Below are positions 35,688 to 45,691 of a DNA stretch of 64,000 nucleotides, piece after piece; position 1 is the stretch's first letter; each line of letters begins with the position of its first letter. Under the pieces are notes generated by a model that worked only from the letters and a program-made list of their open reading frames with translations, did not search any database and was not told the origin of the DNA. The stretch spans positions 2,824,530 to 2,888,529 of the forward strand of contig NZ_RWIV01000001.1 in NCBI RefSeq assembly GCF_003944835.1. The letters are read 5' to 3'. The translations under genes and the position numbers were made by a program. Origin of the DNA: Bacillus sp. HMF5848. GTDB lineage: Bacteria > Bacillota > Bacilli > Bacillales > HMF5848.

Positions 35688-36620
35688 TTAATATTCCTCC
35701 CTATACTTACGAGAAATATGTTGAGCAATTAAATTCATAACTAATGTAAAAACAAATAACGTCATGGCAACTGCATACAAGCTATAATAAATAGTTGAAC
35801 CAGCTGGTGCCTCTCCACCTGTAACTTCTACAATATATGCAGTCATAGTTTGCATCGATTGAGTTATATCAAATGTGAAGTCTTTATTACTACCACTCGC
35901 AATTGTAACAATCATCGTTTCACCGATTGCACGTGAAATACCAAGTACGAAGGAAGCAATAATTCCAGAAATAGCAGCGGGTATAACTACTTTCCAAGTT
36001 ACTTCGAGCTTCGTTGCACCTAACGCTAATGCGCCTTCTCTCATAGAGTTTGGTACAGAACTCATGGCATCCTCAGAAAGTGACGCCACCATGGGAATTA
36101 TCATAATTCCCATTACTATTCCTGGACTGAGGATATTAGTAGGTTCCAAAGCAGGAATAAATGATCGTAATAATGGGGTAACAAAAGTGAATGCAAAAAA
36201 TCCATAAACGATTGTAGGGATTCCAGCTAATATTTCTAGTATTGGTTTTAAAATCTTTCGTACTTTATCAGAAGCATATTCACTTAAGAATATAGCAGCC
36301 ATCAGACCTAAAGGTATCGCAACAGTCATGGCAATTAAAGAAGATAAAACAGTTCCTGTAATTAAAGGAATAACACCAAACTCTTGATTTCTCCCAATTG
36401 GGTTTAGTTCAGTCCCTGTGTAGAACTCAAAAAATGAAACTTCTCTAAAGAAGTTTATTGTTTCCGTTAATAAAGTAGCAACAATTCCAATTGTAGTTAA
36501 AATTGAAACTGTAGCAATTACTAAAAAGAATTTCGGCATGATTTTTTCCGTGATTGAAGCGGTATTTGATGAACTTTTTTTCTTTTGTATCATCTCACGG
36601 ACATTTATTTTATTATCCAA
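35688..36620 (-). CDS. pstC: Phosphate ABC transporter permease PstC
   Basis: A 310-residue permease with six membrane segments and the EAA-like loop GALALGATKLEVTWKVVIPAAISGI. The start appears to be TTG 36620, with AAAGGGG 8 bases upstream; an ATG at 36638 is in frame but its ribosome binding site would be too close. The N terminus before the first membrane helix (to about residue 30) is charged. Third base after its stop begins the pstA ribosome binding overlap, so the operon is tightly packed. It lies downstream of a hairpin following pstS. Confidence 0.94.
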   Translation of the reverse strand: MDNKINVREMIQKKKSSSNTASITEKIMPKFFLVIATVSILTTIGIVATLLTETINFFREVSFFEFYTGTELNPIGRNQEFGVIPLITGTVLSSLIAMTVAIPLGLMAAIFLSEYASDKVRKILKPILEILAGIPTIVYGFFAFTFVTPLLRSFIPALEPTNILSPGIVMGIMIIPMVASLSEDAMSSVPNSMREGALALGATKLEVTWKVVIPAAISGIIASFVLGISRAIGETMIVTIASGSNKDFTFDITQSMQTMTAYIVEVTGGEAPAGSTIYYSLYAVAMTLFVFTLVMNLIAQHISRKYREEY

Positions 36621-36699
36621 GTTAAAAACCCCTTTCATCCCTATATATTATGTAAGGATAAAATAAAAAATGGAAGTAATTAGCAACAAAGTTAGTAAA

Positions 36700-36741
36700 C
36701 AAGTAAGAAGATGAAAAGATATCCTTTCATCTTCTTACTAC
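36700..36741 (-). terminator. Attenuating hairpin between pstS and pstC
   Basis: GTAAGAAGATGAAA and TTTCATCTTCTTAC form a 14-bp stem at 36703-36738. The minus-strand tail is poor in T, so partial read-through into pstC is expected. Confidence 0.65.
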
Positions 36742-36755
36742 TAACAATGTTATAA

Positions 36756-37763
36756 CTACTTTAAACCGTTTAAGAATTCAAGTGCAGCTTCAATTTCAGC
36801 GTCTGCCAATGGAGCGAATCCAGTTTCAGCAGCAACTGTTTGAGCGTTTTCCATAGCGTAGATAGCATAATCTAAAACTTGTGGCTTTTCTTTAGCTAAA
36901 CCTACGTTTAAGTATGTGAATACTGGACGAGTGAATGGCTTATAACCAGCATCATCACTAAGACCGATAGTGTCTAAGCTTGGAGTAACTGGACCATTAC
37001 CGAAGTCTACAGATACAGCTTGGATTTTGTCTTTGTTATTGTCATAGTACCCATACCCGAAGAACGCGATAGCATTCTCGTCTTTAGATACTAGATCAAC
37101 TAAGATTGAGTATTCTTGTTGTAAGTTGACTCCTTCAGTGAAATCTTTTTCATCCATGATAGTTTCGAACATGAATTCGTTTGTACCGTGGTTTTCGTTT
37201 GGACCCATTGATTTAATTTCAGCATCTGGCCATTCTGGACGAATATCAGACCATTTCTTTACTCCAGACTCTGCAAGGAAAATACTAACTACTTCTTCTT
37301 GAGTCATTTCTTTAGCCCAATCGTTCGCAGGGTTGATTACGAAAGTTAAACCATCAAGAGCTACTTGGAATTCTTTAAATTCGATTCCATATTGAGTAGC
37401 AAGTTCTTTTTCTTTATCTTTAATGTGACGAGATGCATCATTGAAATCAGTACCGTTTTCTTTCCAATCTTCAACTAAGAATTTCTTGAAACCAGCAGAT
37501 GTACCAGCACGACTTACAGAAACATCTACGCCATCTCTTTCATTCATGTAGTTTTCTGCCATCAAAGCCATAAATGGGTAAACTGTTCCAGAACCGTCAA
37601 TTACAACTTCACCTTCTAAAGCAGCTTCAGCTGGTTGCTCTGTTTGAGTATCTGCATTGCTAGTGTCTTCTGCAGGTGCTTCTTCTGTGTTACCGCAAGC
37701 TGCTACAAATCCTAGTAGTACTGTTAACATCGCGGTTAACATAAGTAAACGCCATTTCTTCAT
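36756..37763 (-). CDS. pstS: Phosphate-binding lipoprotein PstS
   Basis: A 335-residue periplasmic-type binding protein anchored as a lipoprotein. The signal peptide ends in GFVAAC (Cys near residue 23). The mature part begins acidic and Thr-rich, then IDGSGTVYPFMA and SRAGTSAGFKKF, which bind phosphate. ATG 37763 is chosen since AGGGGG lies upstream and MKKWRLLM is a typical signal start; the frame extends to 37805. Four PhoP-box repeats precede it, so expression should respond strongly to phosphate starvation. Confidence 0.95.
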   Translation of the reverse strand: MKKWRLLMLTAMLTVLLGFVAACGNTEEAPAEDTSNADTQTEQPAEAALEGEVVIDGSGTVYPFMALMAENYMNERDGVDVSVSRAGTSAGFKKFLVEDWKENGTDFNDASRHIKDKEKELATQYGIEFKEFQVALDGLTFVINPANDWAKEMTQEEVVSIFLAESGVKKWSDIRPEWPDAEIKSMGPNENHGTNEFMFETIMDEKDFTEGVNLQQEYSILVDLVSKDENAIAFFGYGYYDNNKDKIQAVSVDFGNGPVTPSLDTIGLSDDAGYKPFTRPVFTYLNVGLAKEKPQVLDYAIYAMENAQTVAAETGFAPLADAEIEAALEFLNGLK

Positions 37764-37825
37764 TTGTTGGTTCCCCCTAAGAGTTTTCGTTTTTGTTATG
37801 GACAATGTTTTGTCCTACAATGGCT

Positions 37826-37879
37826 ATATTACTCGCTTAAGATTAATACAGTTTTAAACGAATGTTAAGCTTTTGTAAA
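37826..37879 (-). promoter_or_regulatory. pstS promoter with four PhoP-box repeats
   Basis: On the minus strand TTTACA, TTAACA, TTAAAA and TTAATC are spaced exactly 11 bases apart (plus coordinates 37874-37879, 37863-37868, 37852-37857, 37841-37846). TAATAT at 37826-37831 is the -10. Direct TTAACA-like repeats with an 11-base period are the PhoP binding pattern of B. subtilis Pho promoters. Confidence 0.85.
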
Positions 37880-37908
37880 TATGCGTAGTTGTTTGTTACT
37901 TTTTGCCG

Positions 37909-37941
37909 AAAAAAAAACACTATACAGTATATAGTGTTTAA
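37909..37941 (-). terminator. Terminator of pbpA
   Basis: AAACACTATA and TATATAGTGTTT pair at 37916-37939; the minus strand continues into T9. Confidence 0.8.
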
Positions 37942-37964
37942 ATAAATGAATATTATTCTTTTTG

Positions 37965-40115
37965 TTACTGATTTTCATTTACCTCCTGCTGCTCCTGTTC
38001 AATATTTGAGTCAGCAGCATCTTGATTTCCTAATTTCAAGTTAAAATACGTGTCTAATATTTTACGTCCAATATTTTTACTGATTGGGTATTTGTCATTG
38101 GACCACGGTACGACTACTGAAAAAGCTATTTCAGGATTATCATAAGGCGCATAACCTACAAGTGTAGTTGTTAAAACTTTCTGCAACTCATCGTATTTAG
38201 AAGCAGTAGGTCCATCATATGTTGTTTGGGCAGTCCCTGTTTTTCCAGCTGGTTTATACGGCGCATCACTGAAATAATACGTTGCAGTTCCCATTGGCTC
38301 TTGCATTACTTGTCGGAATCCTTCCTTAACACGTTCAATATATGATGTTTCAATATCTAATTTATTTAAAACATTAGGTTGAAACTCAGTTACAACTGGT
38401 CCTAATCTATTTTCGTTTATAACAGGCTCGTGAATGCTTTTGACAATTCGCGGCTGGATGCGGTAGCCACCATTAGCAATAGTTGACACATATTGCACTA
38501 GCTGTAACGGCGTGTATGTGTCATATTGACCAATAGCAAAGTCAAGTAAAAGACCTGGATACGTAATATTACGTCCTACAACTCCTGTTGCTTCGTTTGG
38601 TAAATCAATACCAGTCTTTATCCCTAATCCAAACTGATTAAAGTAATTACGCATGACACTAAAGGCATTCTCGTCAAATGGCATAGGTTCACCGAAGCGA
38701 TAATTTGCTTTCCCGATCCCCATGGCAATACGAAACATATAAACGTTACTTGATCGCTTAAGAGCCGTCAAATCATCAATACGCCCCATATTTCTGTAAG
38801 ATTTCTTTATAGGTGTGCCTTGTATGGATATCGGTGTATCTAACAATATTGTTCCTGGCTGAATAACACCTGTATCATATCCTGTTAAAATCGTTGCACC
38901 TTTAATAGCGGACCCTACCGGATATGCTAACGTTAATGTTCCTAAAGCATCATCAAGAAGCTGCGGTTGTCCTTCCTCAAGAACAATTTCTTTCGTTTCT
39001 GAGTCGCGATCAAATCTTTTTCCAGCTATCGCGAGTACCTCACCAGTGTTTGGATTCATCATCACTACATACGCTCTATCTAGAAACTCAGTAGCTTCAT
39101 TTTTTCGCCCTTCCATTAATTCATCTGCAATTATTTTCTCTACGGCAAGCTGAAGTTCCATATCAATGGACAAACGTAAATCCATTCCCCTCTGTCCTTC
39201 TGCTACAGTAATTGCTTCTATAAGGTTTCCTGCTTTATCGGTTATATTTTTAATTTTTTCCTTTTGTCCCCGAAGAACATCTTCGTATTGTTTTTCAATA
39301 TAACTAAGACCAACTCTGTCATTCAGACTGTAGTCTCGTGAGATATAATAATCTAATTTATCACGTGGAACACCTTCATCTGTTGATGACACTTTCCCTA
39401 ATATAGAGTTAAGTGTTGGCTCAAAAATATTATGCCTTTTCCAATCTGTTGTCGGCTCCACGCCCGGTAATATAGCAAGATTCTCACTAATAATTGCTGT
39501 TTCCCGCTCAGAAACAGCTTCGTTTTTAACAATTTTAGGTGTTAAAGTGTATGCTGAATCAAGTTCTCGCTTAATGGCAAGTATTTCGAGATCAGCATCT
39601 GTAAGCATACTTAAATCTTTGGTAGTTATTCTATCTAGCTTTATTCGATAAACATCTTCATCTGTAAGCTCTTCAGCTTCAAATGCCTTCCACTCTTCTT
39701 CAGTAACTTTATCTTCAGCAAGTTCTGGATAATTTAAGATCCAAAAATCCTTCATATCTCGCTCTGTAATTTTATCTGTCTTTTGCTCAATCATAGTAGC
39801 GAGGGTTTTTGCAATTTCTAACCTTTCGGTTGAAGATGTTCCTTGGAGTCTCGTATACGTAATTGCCTTAACTGGCATATTGTCAACAATTAGTGTTCCA
39901 TCTCTATCGAAGATTTTTCCTCTTGGTACAGGTGTCGCGACTGGTATATTTTCGGTACGCTCTAATTCTCTTTTATACGTTTCTCCATATACAATTTGCA
40001 CCACACCTAACCGAACAATAAGGACTGAAAATAGTAAAAAAACTGCAAAAAACAATATATTTAACCGAAATGGTAATTGCGTTTTACGTTTTTTCTTTTC
40101 TTCTTTTTTTTGCAT
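37965..40115 (-). CDS. pbpA: Class B penicillin-binding protein (PbpA-like)
   Basis: A 716-residue class B transpeptidase, the same length as B. subtilis PbpA. One N-terminal membrane anchor (about residues 20-42), a dimerisation domain with an insertion of about 90 residues rich in acidic positions, then the transpeptidase domain. The catalytic motifs are SAIK (in VGSAIKGA), SSN (in RSSNVYMF) and KTGT (in PAGKTGTAQT). ATG 40115 agrees with the family start MQKKEEKKK; the frame extends to 40190. It cross-links peptidoglycan of the lateral wall or outgrowing spore. It lies directly upstream of the pst operon, as in B. subtilis. Confidence 0.93.
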   Translation of the reverse strand: MQKKEEKKKRKTQLPFRLNILFFAVFLLFSVLIVRLGVVQIVYGETYKRELERTENIPVATPVPRGKIFDRDGTLIVDNMPVKAITYTRLQGTSSTERLEIAKTLATMIEQKTDKITERDMKDFWILNYPELAEDKVTEEEWKAFEAEELTDEDVYRIKLDRITTKDLSMLTDADLEILAIKRELDSAYTLTPKIVKNEAVSERETAIISENLAILPGVEPTTDWKRHNIFEPTLNSILGKVSSTDEGVPRDKLDYYISRDYSLNDRVGLSYIEKQYEDVLRGQKEKIKNITDKAGNLIEAITVAEGQRGMDLRLSIDMELQLAVEKIIADELMEGRKNEATEFLDRAYVVMMNPNTGEVLAIAGKRFDRDSETKEIVLEEGQPQLLDDALGTLTLAYPVGSAIKGATILTGYDTGVIQPGTILLDTPISIQGTPIKKSYRNMGRIDDLTALKRSSNVYMFRIAMGIGKANYRFGEPMPFDENAFSVMRNYFNQFGLGIKTGIDLPNEATGVVGRNITYPGLLLDFAIGQYDTYTPLQLVQYVSTIANGGYRIQPRIVKSIHEPVINENRLGPVVTEFQPNVLNKLDIETSYIERVKEGFRQVMQEPMGTATYYFSDAPYKPAGKTGTAQTTYDGPTASKYDELQKVLTTTLVGYAPYDNPEIAFSVVVPWSNDKYPISKNIGRKILDTYFNLKLGNQDAADSNIEQEQQEVNENQ

Positions 40116-40309
40116 AACACCACATCTTTCTATACATTTCTTACTATATTGTATATGAACGCGACTAACATGACTAGCTACAAAACTCACAATAAATTTT
40201 GAAAATCACTGTTTATAGTTGCTCAATATTAGCTTATGAACGATTAGCAACTCGAAAAAATCTACTGTTAATTGCTGTATAGACTCAATAAAAGTTAAAA
40301 ACACTTTAA

Positions 40310-40342
40310 CAAGAAAAAAGGCCCCTCTTAAGAGCCTCCTTC
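40310..40342 (-). terminator. Terminator overlapping the yqgE stop codon
   Basis: On the minus strand AGGCTC pairs with GAGGGGCCT, followed by TTTTTT. The TAA stop of yqgE lies in the loop, so the last codons form part of the stem. Confidence 0.7.
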
Positions 40343-41611
40343 ACATTCATTTCTTTTATGTTCTTCGAGTGCATGCTCACAACTTTCATTCGTCACGCTT
40401 TTTTCAAATTCGATTTTTCTAATAAATAGATATATAACTGCATGCCCAGCTCCAATTACCATTAATAAGTATATAATCGCTTGATCATCATTAAAAAAAT
40501 ACACCGTTGCTAGAAATAATAATATGGAAAACGCTCGACCTGCATTTAAGAATAACTCTTTAATCACTATATATTCAATTCTCATACGTGCAGCATTCCA
40601 TGCTTTTCCTATTACATCGTATGTCAATGATGCATAAGGAACTAATAGCAGTGGATACCCAATAGCTATTACAAATGCATACAACAAAATTTTTGTATAC
40701 GTTGTGTCAAATAAAATTATGTAAATAGCTGCATATAACAAGATACCACCTATAAGAATGGATGTTTTTCGAAAATCCTTCTTAATAAGCTTTGCCGCCA
40801 AAAAGTACGTAACAAAGGCTGTTGAAGAATTGACTAGTCCAAACTTCCCTAATGCTAGCTCACTGTTCGTTGTAATGAAAACAATGACTGTGATCATAAA
40901 AATGAATGTACCCTCTCTAAGTCCTTGAAAAAAATGTGCGGTTGTAATCATCTTCCAATTAAAGTTTCGTTTTCGTTCCTTCCAAACTCTTGTTAGCCAA
41001 TAATGTCCCTCGGCTTGTCGACGTCGTATAAAAAAGCTCAACACCACTGCTCCTGCAAATAAGCCTAGTGATACAGCAAATATAATCGTATAACCCGTGA
41101 ACTTTTCAAATGAGGAAATGATTATCCCAGCTGTGATAGGTCCTATCATACCTGCCAGAGATGTTAATACTCCTAAAAAGCCATTAAAGAAGTCTCTTGT
41201 TTCTGGTTCGGTAATTTCAAACGTTAGCACATTAAATGCTAACCAATAAAATCCATATCCAATTCCCAATAAGCCCCCAAGAACGACGATTAAATCCGAA
41301 GCATTTTCCCCAATAAATAAAACCGATAGAAAAAAAACAGCTAAGAAAGATACACCTAACCGCAGAACAATGACTCGGTCAATCTTCTTAGCCCATCTTC
41401 CGGCAAGTATAAATGTTAAAGGCTGTGCAATTACAATAGAAAGATTGTATACACCAAGATCAATAAAATCACCCGATTGCTTCCACAAATAAACATTCAC
41501 AAACGTATTCGATAAAGCAATACTTAATGAATACATGCCTCCTATTACCAAAAGGAGTATTAAATCTCTATTTATCTCAACGTCCCCAAACAACTTGCTA
41601 AGTAATTTCAT
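40328..41611 (-). CDS. yqgE: MFS transporter YqgE
   Basis: A 427-residue major facilitator with about 12 membrane segments, matching B. subtilis YqgE in length and in its place between sodA and pbpA. The N terminus KLFGDVEINRDLILLLVIGG and the loop RWAKKIDRVIVLRLG (motif A-like region) are recognisable. The C-terminal tail is rich in Glu, Lys and Cys. ATG 41611 follows AAAGGGGAG; the frame extends upstream to 41689 without support. The substrate is unknown. Confidence 0.88.
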   Translation of the reverse strand: MKLLSKLFGDVEINRDLILLLVIGGMYSLSIALSNTFVNVYLWKQSGDFIDLGVYNLSIVIAQPLTFILAGRWAKKIDRVIVLRLGVSFLAVFFLSVLFIGENASDLIVVLGGLLGIGYGFYWLAFNVLTFEITEPETRDFFNGFLGVLTSLAGMIGPITAGIIISSFEKFTGYTIIFAVSLGLFAGAVVLSFFIRRRQAEGHYWLTRVWKERKRNFNWKMITTAHFFQGLREGTFIFMITVIVFITTNSELALGKFGLVNSSTAFVTYFLAAKLIKKDFRKTSILIGGILLYAAIYIILFDTTYTKILLYAFVIAIGYPLLLVPYASLTYDVIGKAWNAARMRIEYIVIKELFLNAGRAFSILLFLATVYFFNDDQAIIYLLMVIGAGHAVIYLFIRKIEFEKSVTNESCEHALEEHKRNECEGGS

Positions 41612-41689
41612 ATTAAAAACTCCCCTTTGTTCTAAAGGGTAGTTTACCTTAGAAATTGTTTCGTTATACGGAATTCGAAAACATATCAT

Positions 41690-41734
41690 AATAAAAAAGA
41701 AGCTACATATAAGAATTAACTTATATGTAGCTCC
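41690..41734 (-). terminator. Terminator of sodA
   Basis: AGCTACATATAAG and its complement form a 13-bp stem at 41701-41732, followed on the minus strand by TCTTTTTTATT. Confidence 0.85.
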
Positions 41735-41742
41735 ATATTATA

Positions 41743-42351
41743 TTATTTTGCTGCGTTATATAATTTAGTTACTTCTTCCCAGTTAATTACATTGAAGAAA
41801 GCTTGAATGTAATCTGGGCGACGATTTTGATACTTTAAGTAGTAAGCATGCTCCCATACATCTAGACCTAAAATAGGAGTTTTACCTTCCATTAAAGGTG
41901 TATCTTGGTTTGGAGTACTCATCACTTCAAGCTCACCGTTATTAACAACTAACCAAGCCCAACCAGATCCAAAACGAGTAGCACCCGCTTTTGCAAATTC
42001 TTCTTTAAATTTGTCATAGCCACCAAACTTATTGTTAATTGCAGCAGCTAAATCACCAGTTGGTTCTCCTCCACCGTTTGGTGAAAGAATTGTCCAAAAT
42101 AAGCTGTGGTTAGCATGACCACCACCGTTATTTCTAACAGCCGTTCGCTTCTCTTCTGGCACCGCATCAAGGTTAGCCATTAGGTCCTCAATACTTTTAG
42201 CTAAAAGCTCATCTTGTCCTTCTAGAGCAGCATTTAAATTTGTAACATAAGCATTATGGTGCTTCGTGTGGTGAATGTTCATTGTTTCTTTGTCAAAATG
42301 AGGCTCAAGTGCATCATACGCGTAAGGTAATTGTGGTAATTCAAATCCCAT
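41743..42351 (-). CDS. sodA: Superoxide dismutase (Mn/Fe type)
   Basis: A 202-residue superoxide dismutase. Metal ligands are the His in [13 protein letters not shown] (near residue 27), the His in [10 protein letters not shown] (near residue 82), and Asp and His in [12 protein letters not shown] (near residues 164 and 168). The signature DVWEHAYY is complete. The sequence is closest to the manganese enzymes of Bacillus. ATG 42351 has AAGGAGG upstream. Monocistronic, with a strong terminator. It protects against superoxide in the cytoplasm. Confidence 0.96.
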   Translation of the reverse strand: MGFELPQLPYAYDALEPHFDKETMNIHHTKHHNAYVTNLNAALEGQDELLAKSIEDLMANLDAVPEEKRTAVRNNGGGHANHSLFWTILSPNGGGEPTGDLAAAINNKFGGYDKFKEEFAKAGATRFGSGWAWLVVNNGELEVMSTPNQDTPLMEGKTPILGLDVWEHAYYLKYQNRRPDYIQAFFNVINWEEVTKLYNAAK

Positions 42352-42495
42352 GAAAAAAATCCTCCTTAATTGTTGTATGTATTTTATTTATACCAACTAA
42401 AATAACAATTCTGTTGCTTTAGTTGCTTCATATACAGATTACCAAAACATTCATGTGATATCAAAAAATAAGCACTAAGAATATTTTACGACTTC

Positions 42496-42978
42496 TTACA
42501 ACACCTGCACCAAGAAATAAACTATCATAAATGTTTGAATGAAACCTTTCACTACGATACTGCTAAAAAAGCCAAGAAGTGTGCCAAACCCTACTGTAAA
42601 AGCTTCACGAAAGCTTTTTTTATGCCATATAACCTCAGGTAAAACAGCTCCTATGAACGGACCAATTAAAATACCTGCTACAGGAATAACAAACGGACCA
42701 ATTAATAAACCAATAGTACTACCCCAAACTGCTGCTTTACTCCCTCCATATTTTTGAATACCGATCAAATTAGTAGCGTAATCAGCAACAAACAGTATAA
42801 CTACAAACATTATTTGCAGGCTCCAAAACAGAATAGAAAACTCTGCAAATGAAAAAGCCAAACCATACACTACGTATCCCGCCGCTATGAATAATACGCT
42901 AGGTAAAATTGGGTAAACAAGTCCGATGTAAGACACAAAAAATAGCGCAATTATTAAAATCCAGAACAAAACATCCAT
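42496..42978 (-). CDS. yqgC: DUF456 membrane protein YqgC
   Basis: A 160-residue protein with four or five membrane segments and the DUF456 glycine-rich stretches YPILPSVLFIAAGY and AGILIGPFIGAVLPE. B. subtilis YqgC lies beside sodA in the same way. ATG 42978 follows AAGGTGGG. A basic loop (HKKSF) separates the central hydrophobic hairpins. Function unknown. Confidence 0.87.
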   Translation of the reverse strand: MDVLFWILIIALFFVSYIGLVYPILPSVLFIAAGYVVYGLAFSFAEFSILFWSLQIMFVVILFVADYATNLIGIQKYGGSKAAVWGSTIGLLIGPFVIPVAGILIGPFIGAVLPEVIWHKKSFREAFTVGFGTLLGFFSSIVVKGFIQTFMIVYFLVQVL

Positions 42979-43140
42979 ATTTTAAACCCACCTTAATTTA
43001 GTATTATTTTACAAGTTCTAAAAAATCATTTTTTTAAAAGCTTATAGTTTTGTTTTAACTTGTTTAATTTCTGCACTGCTATTACAATGAATTGTGGTAC
43101 ATAATTGAAAAAACAGAATGTAAGAGGTGTGCTAAACAAA

Positions 43141-43911
43141 ATGAACATTTTCAAACAGATATTTAGAAGTCTTTATTCTCCAAAAGATATAGCTACCTTT
43201 CGTTTCCAAGGGATTGGCAAAACAATACTGTATGTCTTTATTTTATCACTAATCTTCTCTTTACCTGCCAATATAAGATTAGCTACAGATTTCACAACAG
43301 GTATTAATCTTGCTAATCAATTTCTTCAGGAAAAATTACCTGACTTTGAAATTCGTAATGGAGAACTCGAATCGGAAGCAAAAGAGCCAATAATATGGAG
43401 ACAAGGCACGAGTACATTTATTTTTGACCCAACTGGCACATTAGTAGAAAGAGATGTGGCAGACTATAAAAATGCAATTGCTCTTCTAAAAGAAGAATTT
43501 ATTTTAGTCGCTAATACTCAAGTGCAAACATATCCATATGCAACTTTTAATTTACGTGAGTTTGATAAACAAGATATCACCAGCTTTGTTGCAACCTTGA
43601 GTAGTTTAACAATTGTTCTTGTGCCTTTCATGGTAATACTTTTGTTCCTATTTTTAAGTTTTGTAAAATTTGTAGAAGTGTCATTACTAGCTTTCTTTGG
43701 TGTTTCGTTAAAGAACAGCTTAAAACGAAATCTAAAATACAAACACTTATGGGTCTTATCTGCATATAGCATAACAATTCCAACTATATTCTTCACTATT
43801 ATGCACAGCCTGCAAGTATTCGTACCATTTGGCATTATGATTTACTGGGTTTCTTCTTTTATTGTATTGTACTTATCTTTAAAAGAAATACCTGCTTCTC
43901 AAAAAGCTTAA
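43141..43911 (+). CDS. yqgB: DUF1189 membrane protein YqgB
   Basis: A 256-residue protein with four or five membrane segments: one at about residues 25-45, and a group in the C-terminal half (residues 150-250) separated by a polar domain of about 90 residues. The N-terminal FKQIFRSLYSPKDIATFRFQGIG is typical of DUF1189. ATG 43141 is chosen to match this family start; GAGGTGTG lies about 12 bases upstream. The position next to yqgC fits B. subtilis YqgB. Function unknown. Confidence 0.82.
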   Translation: MNIFKQIFRSLYSPKDIATFRFQGIGKTILYVFILSLIFSLPANIRLATDFTTGINLANQFLQEKLPDFEIRNGELESEAKEPIIWRQGTSTFIFDPTGTLVERDVADYKNAIALLKEEFILVANTQVQTYPYATFNLREFDKQDITSFVATLSSLTIVLVPFMVILLFLFLSFVKFVEVSLLAFFGVSLKNSLKRNLKYKHLWVLSAYSITIPTIFFTIMHSLQVFVPFGIMIYWVSSFIVLYLSLKEIPASQKA

Positions 43912-43918
43912 TATATGT

Positions 43919-43953
43919 TTAAAAAAGAGCATGTCATCATGCTCTTTTTTGTT
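43919..43953. terminator. Convergent terminator between yqgB and the chemoreceptor gene
   Basis: AAAAAAGAGCATG and CATGCTCTTTTTT pair at 43921-43950 with loop TCAT; T runs serve both strands. Confidence 0.9.
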
Positions 43954-43960
43954 TTGTCTA

Positions 43961-45691
43961 TTAAGACAATGTAAATCTCTTTGTAAGCTTTGTTAACGAT
44001 TGAGAAAGTGAACTAAGTTGATTACCAATCTCATGCGTTTGTTCCATGTTATGTATTTGTTGTTCGCTAGTTGCTAGCATTTGTTCTGCACTTGCTAGAG
44101 TTTCCTGTGCTATTGATGTAAATCTTATTGTTGATGACTCAATGGAAGGTAACTCCGCTTGTAAACTTTTCAATTCTGCTTCCATCACTTTCTGTTTTTC
44201 ATTTACTTGTAGGATTTCGTTCATTAAATGATCGAAAGAGCTTTTTGATTCACTTGCTTGATGTAAATTATTATTTATTTTAGTAAGCATGTGTTCAAAC
44301 TCACTCGCAGCTCTCTTCGTGATAGCCTCCATTGATTCTATAGATTGGGAAATTGTTGCTGTCGACGAACTAGATTGTTCCGCTAGCTGTCTTACTTCGT
44401 TAGCAACAACAGCAAATCCTTTTCCTGACTCACCAGCTCTTGCTGCTTCAATCGCTGCATTTAATGCAAGTAGCTTTGTTTGATCTGCAATTCCATTAAT
44501 AATTCCAATAACTTGAGTAATTTTACTAGCATCATCTTTTACTGCTTGTATTGTTTTAGTCATATGGGCAAAATCTTCTTCAAACGACTTTATCGTGTTT
44601 ATTAAAGCAGTAATACTTTTCTCACCCAGCTTGGCAGATGTATTCATTTCAAAGCTACTGTTTGACATATCTTCAACATTAGCGAATAAAAGCTCTATCT
44701 TCTGCTTCATTAAGTGGTAGCTATTTGTACTACTCTCGGAGCTATGAGCAGTTTGTTCAGCACCTTTCTTCACCACTTGAATTGCTTCAACAAGTTGATG
44801 ACTTGAGCCTACAGATAGCTCTGAAGCTTCCGATAACTTCCTACCAGTAGCATCCAATTCATCGGTAGTATCGTGAATCTCATGAAGAAGCGCCTTCATT
44901 TGCTCACTCATTTCTGTAAAACTCTTATGTAATGATACAATTTCCGGTACTTTCGTTTTAATAGGATTAATAGTACTACTTAGATTTCCTTGACGCATTT
45001 CACGCATTTTATTTTGTAATGCATAAAGTGGCTTCGTTAATCCATTTACAAATAAAATAATAAGTGCTGCTGAAAGTCCTATACTTATAACTATCACATA
45101 AAGTATGACCTTAGCTATTTCCGTAATAGGCTTCATATAAGAGGAAGTTGTTACTACTTGTACATATATACCATTTATTTCATTCATGGCTAAGCTAGAA
45201 ATAGTATAATCCTTCTTTCCTATTTTATGATGAAAAACAGTTCCACTATTTTCAACAATTTTATTAATTAGCTCATCCGAGAGAGTTAGCGCATTGTTTC
45301 GACTTACTTTAAATGGCTTTGCACTGTTATCAACTATATAGTAAAATCCGACATCAATACCTTCATTTTCAAGTTGTTTTGCTTGATTCTGAACATTCAT
45401 TTCAAGCTGTTGCATAAAATAATCTTCATCACTGACATACACAAATTTTAAGTTTTCTGCAATATATGACATATATGTAGCTTCACGTGATAATCTATTT
45501 TCAATCATGCTCGTTACAGTCTCTTGTGCTTTAGTGTAAGATGTGAATCCTACAGCATTCGTTGAGATAATAAGCAAAAGAATCGTTAGCACTAATAGCC
45601 TCGCTCGCAAGCTAAAACCTTTTGAACGCTGTCTTTTCACGATTTTCTTATTCTGTTTCTCTTTTTTAATAATAGGCTTAATTTTCTTCAT
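43961..45691 (-). CDS. Methyl-accepting chemotaxis protein
   Basis: A 576-residue chemoreceptor. A basic N terminus ([16 protein letters not shown]) precedes the first membrane helix (about residues 30-50), an extracellular domain of about 130 residues with a Cache-like pattern (FYYIVDN), a second membrane helix (about 190-212), a HAMP domain, and a long signalling coiled coil. The highly conserved hairpin tip reads [20 protein letters not shown] near residue 410. ATG 45691 has GGGGGC upstream. No other chemotaxis gene is nearby; the ligand is unknown. It occupies the place of yqgA in B. subtilis. Confidence 0.92.
   Translation of the reverse strand: MKKIKPIIKKEKQNKKIVKRQRSKGFSLRARLLVLTILLLIISTNAVGFTSYTKAQETVTSMIENRLSREATYMSYIAENLKFVYVSDEDYFMQQLEMNVQNQAKQLENEGIDVGFYYIVDNSAKPFKVSRNNALTLSDELINKIVENSGTVFHHKIGKKDYTISSLAMNEINGIYVQVVTTSSYMKPITEIAKVILYVIVISIGLSAALIILFVNGLTKPLYALQNKMREMRQGNLSSTINPIKTKVPEIVSLHKSFTEMSEQMKALLHEIHDTTDELDATGRKLSEASELSVGSSHQLVEAIQVVKKGAEQTAHSSESSTNSYHLMKQKIELLFANVEDMSNSSFEMNTSAKLGEKSITALINTIKSFEEDFAHMTKTIQAVKDDASKITQVIGIINGIADQTKLLALNAAIEAARAGESGKGFAVVANEVRQLAEQSSSSTATISQSIESMEAITKRAASEFEHMLTKINNNLHQASESKSSFDHLMNEILQVNEKQKVMEAELKSLQAELPSIESSTIRFTSIAQETLASAEQMLATSEQQIHNMEQTHEIGNQLSSLSQSLTKLTKRFTLS

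Noticed and set aside
34000-36207. Plus-strand open frames opposite pstB, pstA and pstC
   Set aside because: Antisense shadows of strongly conserved transporter genes, with no promoter or ribosome binding site.
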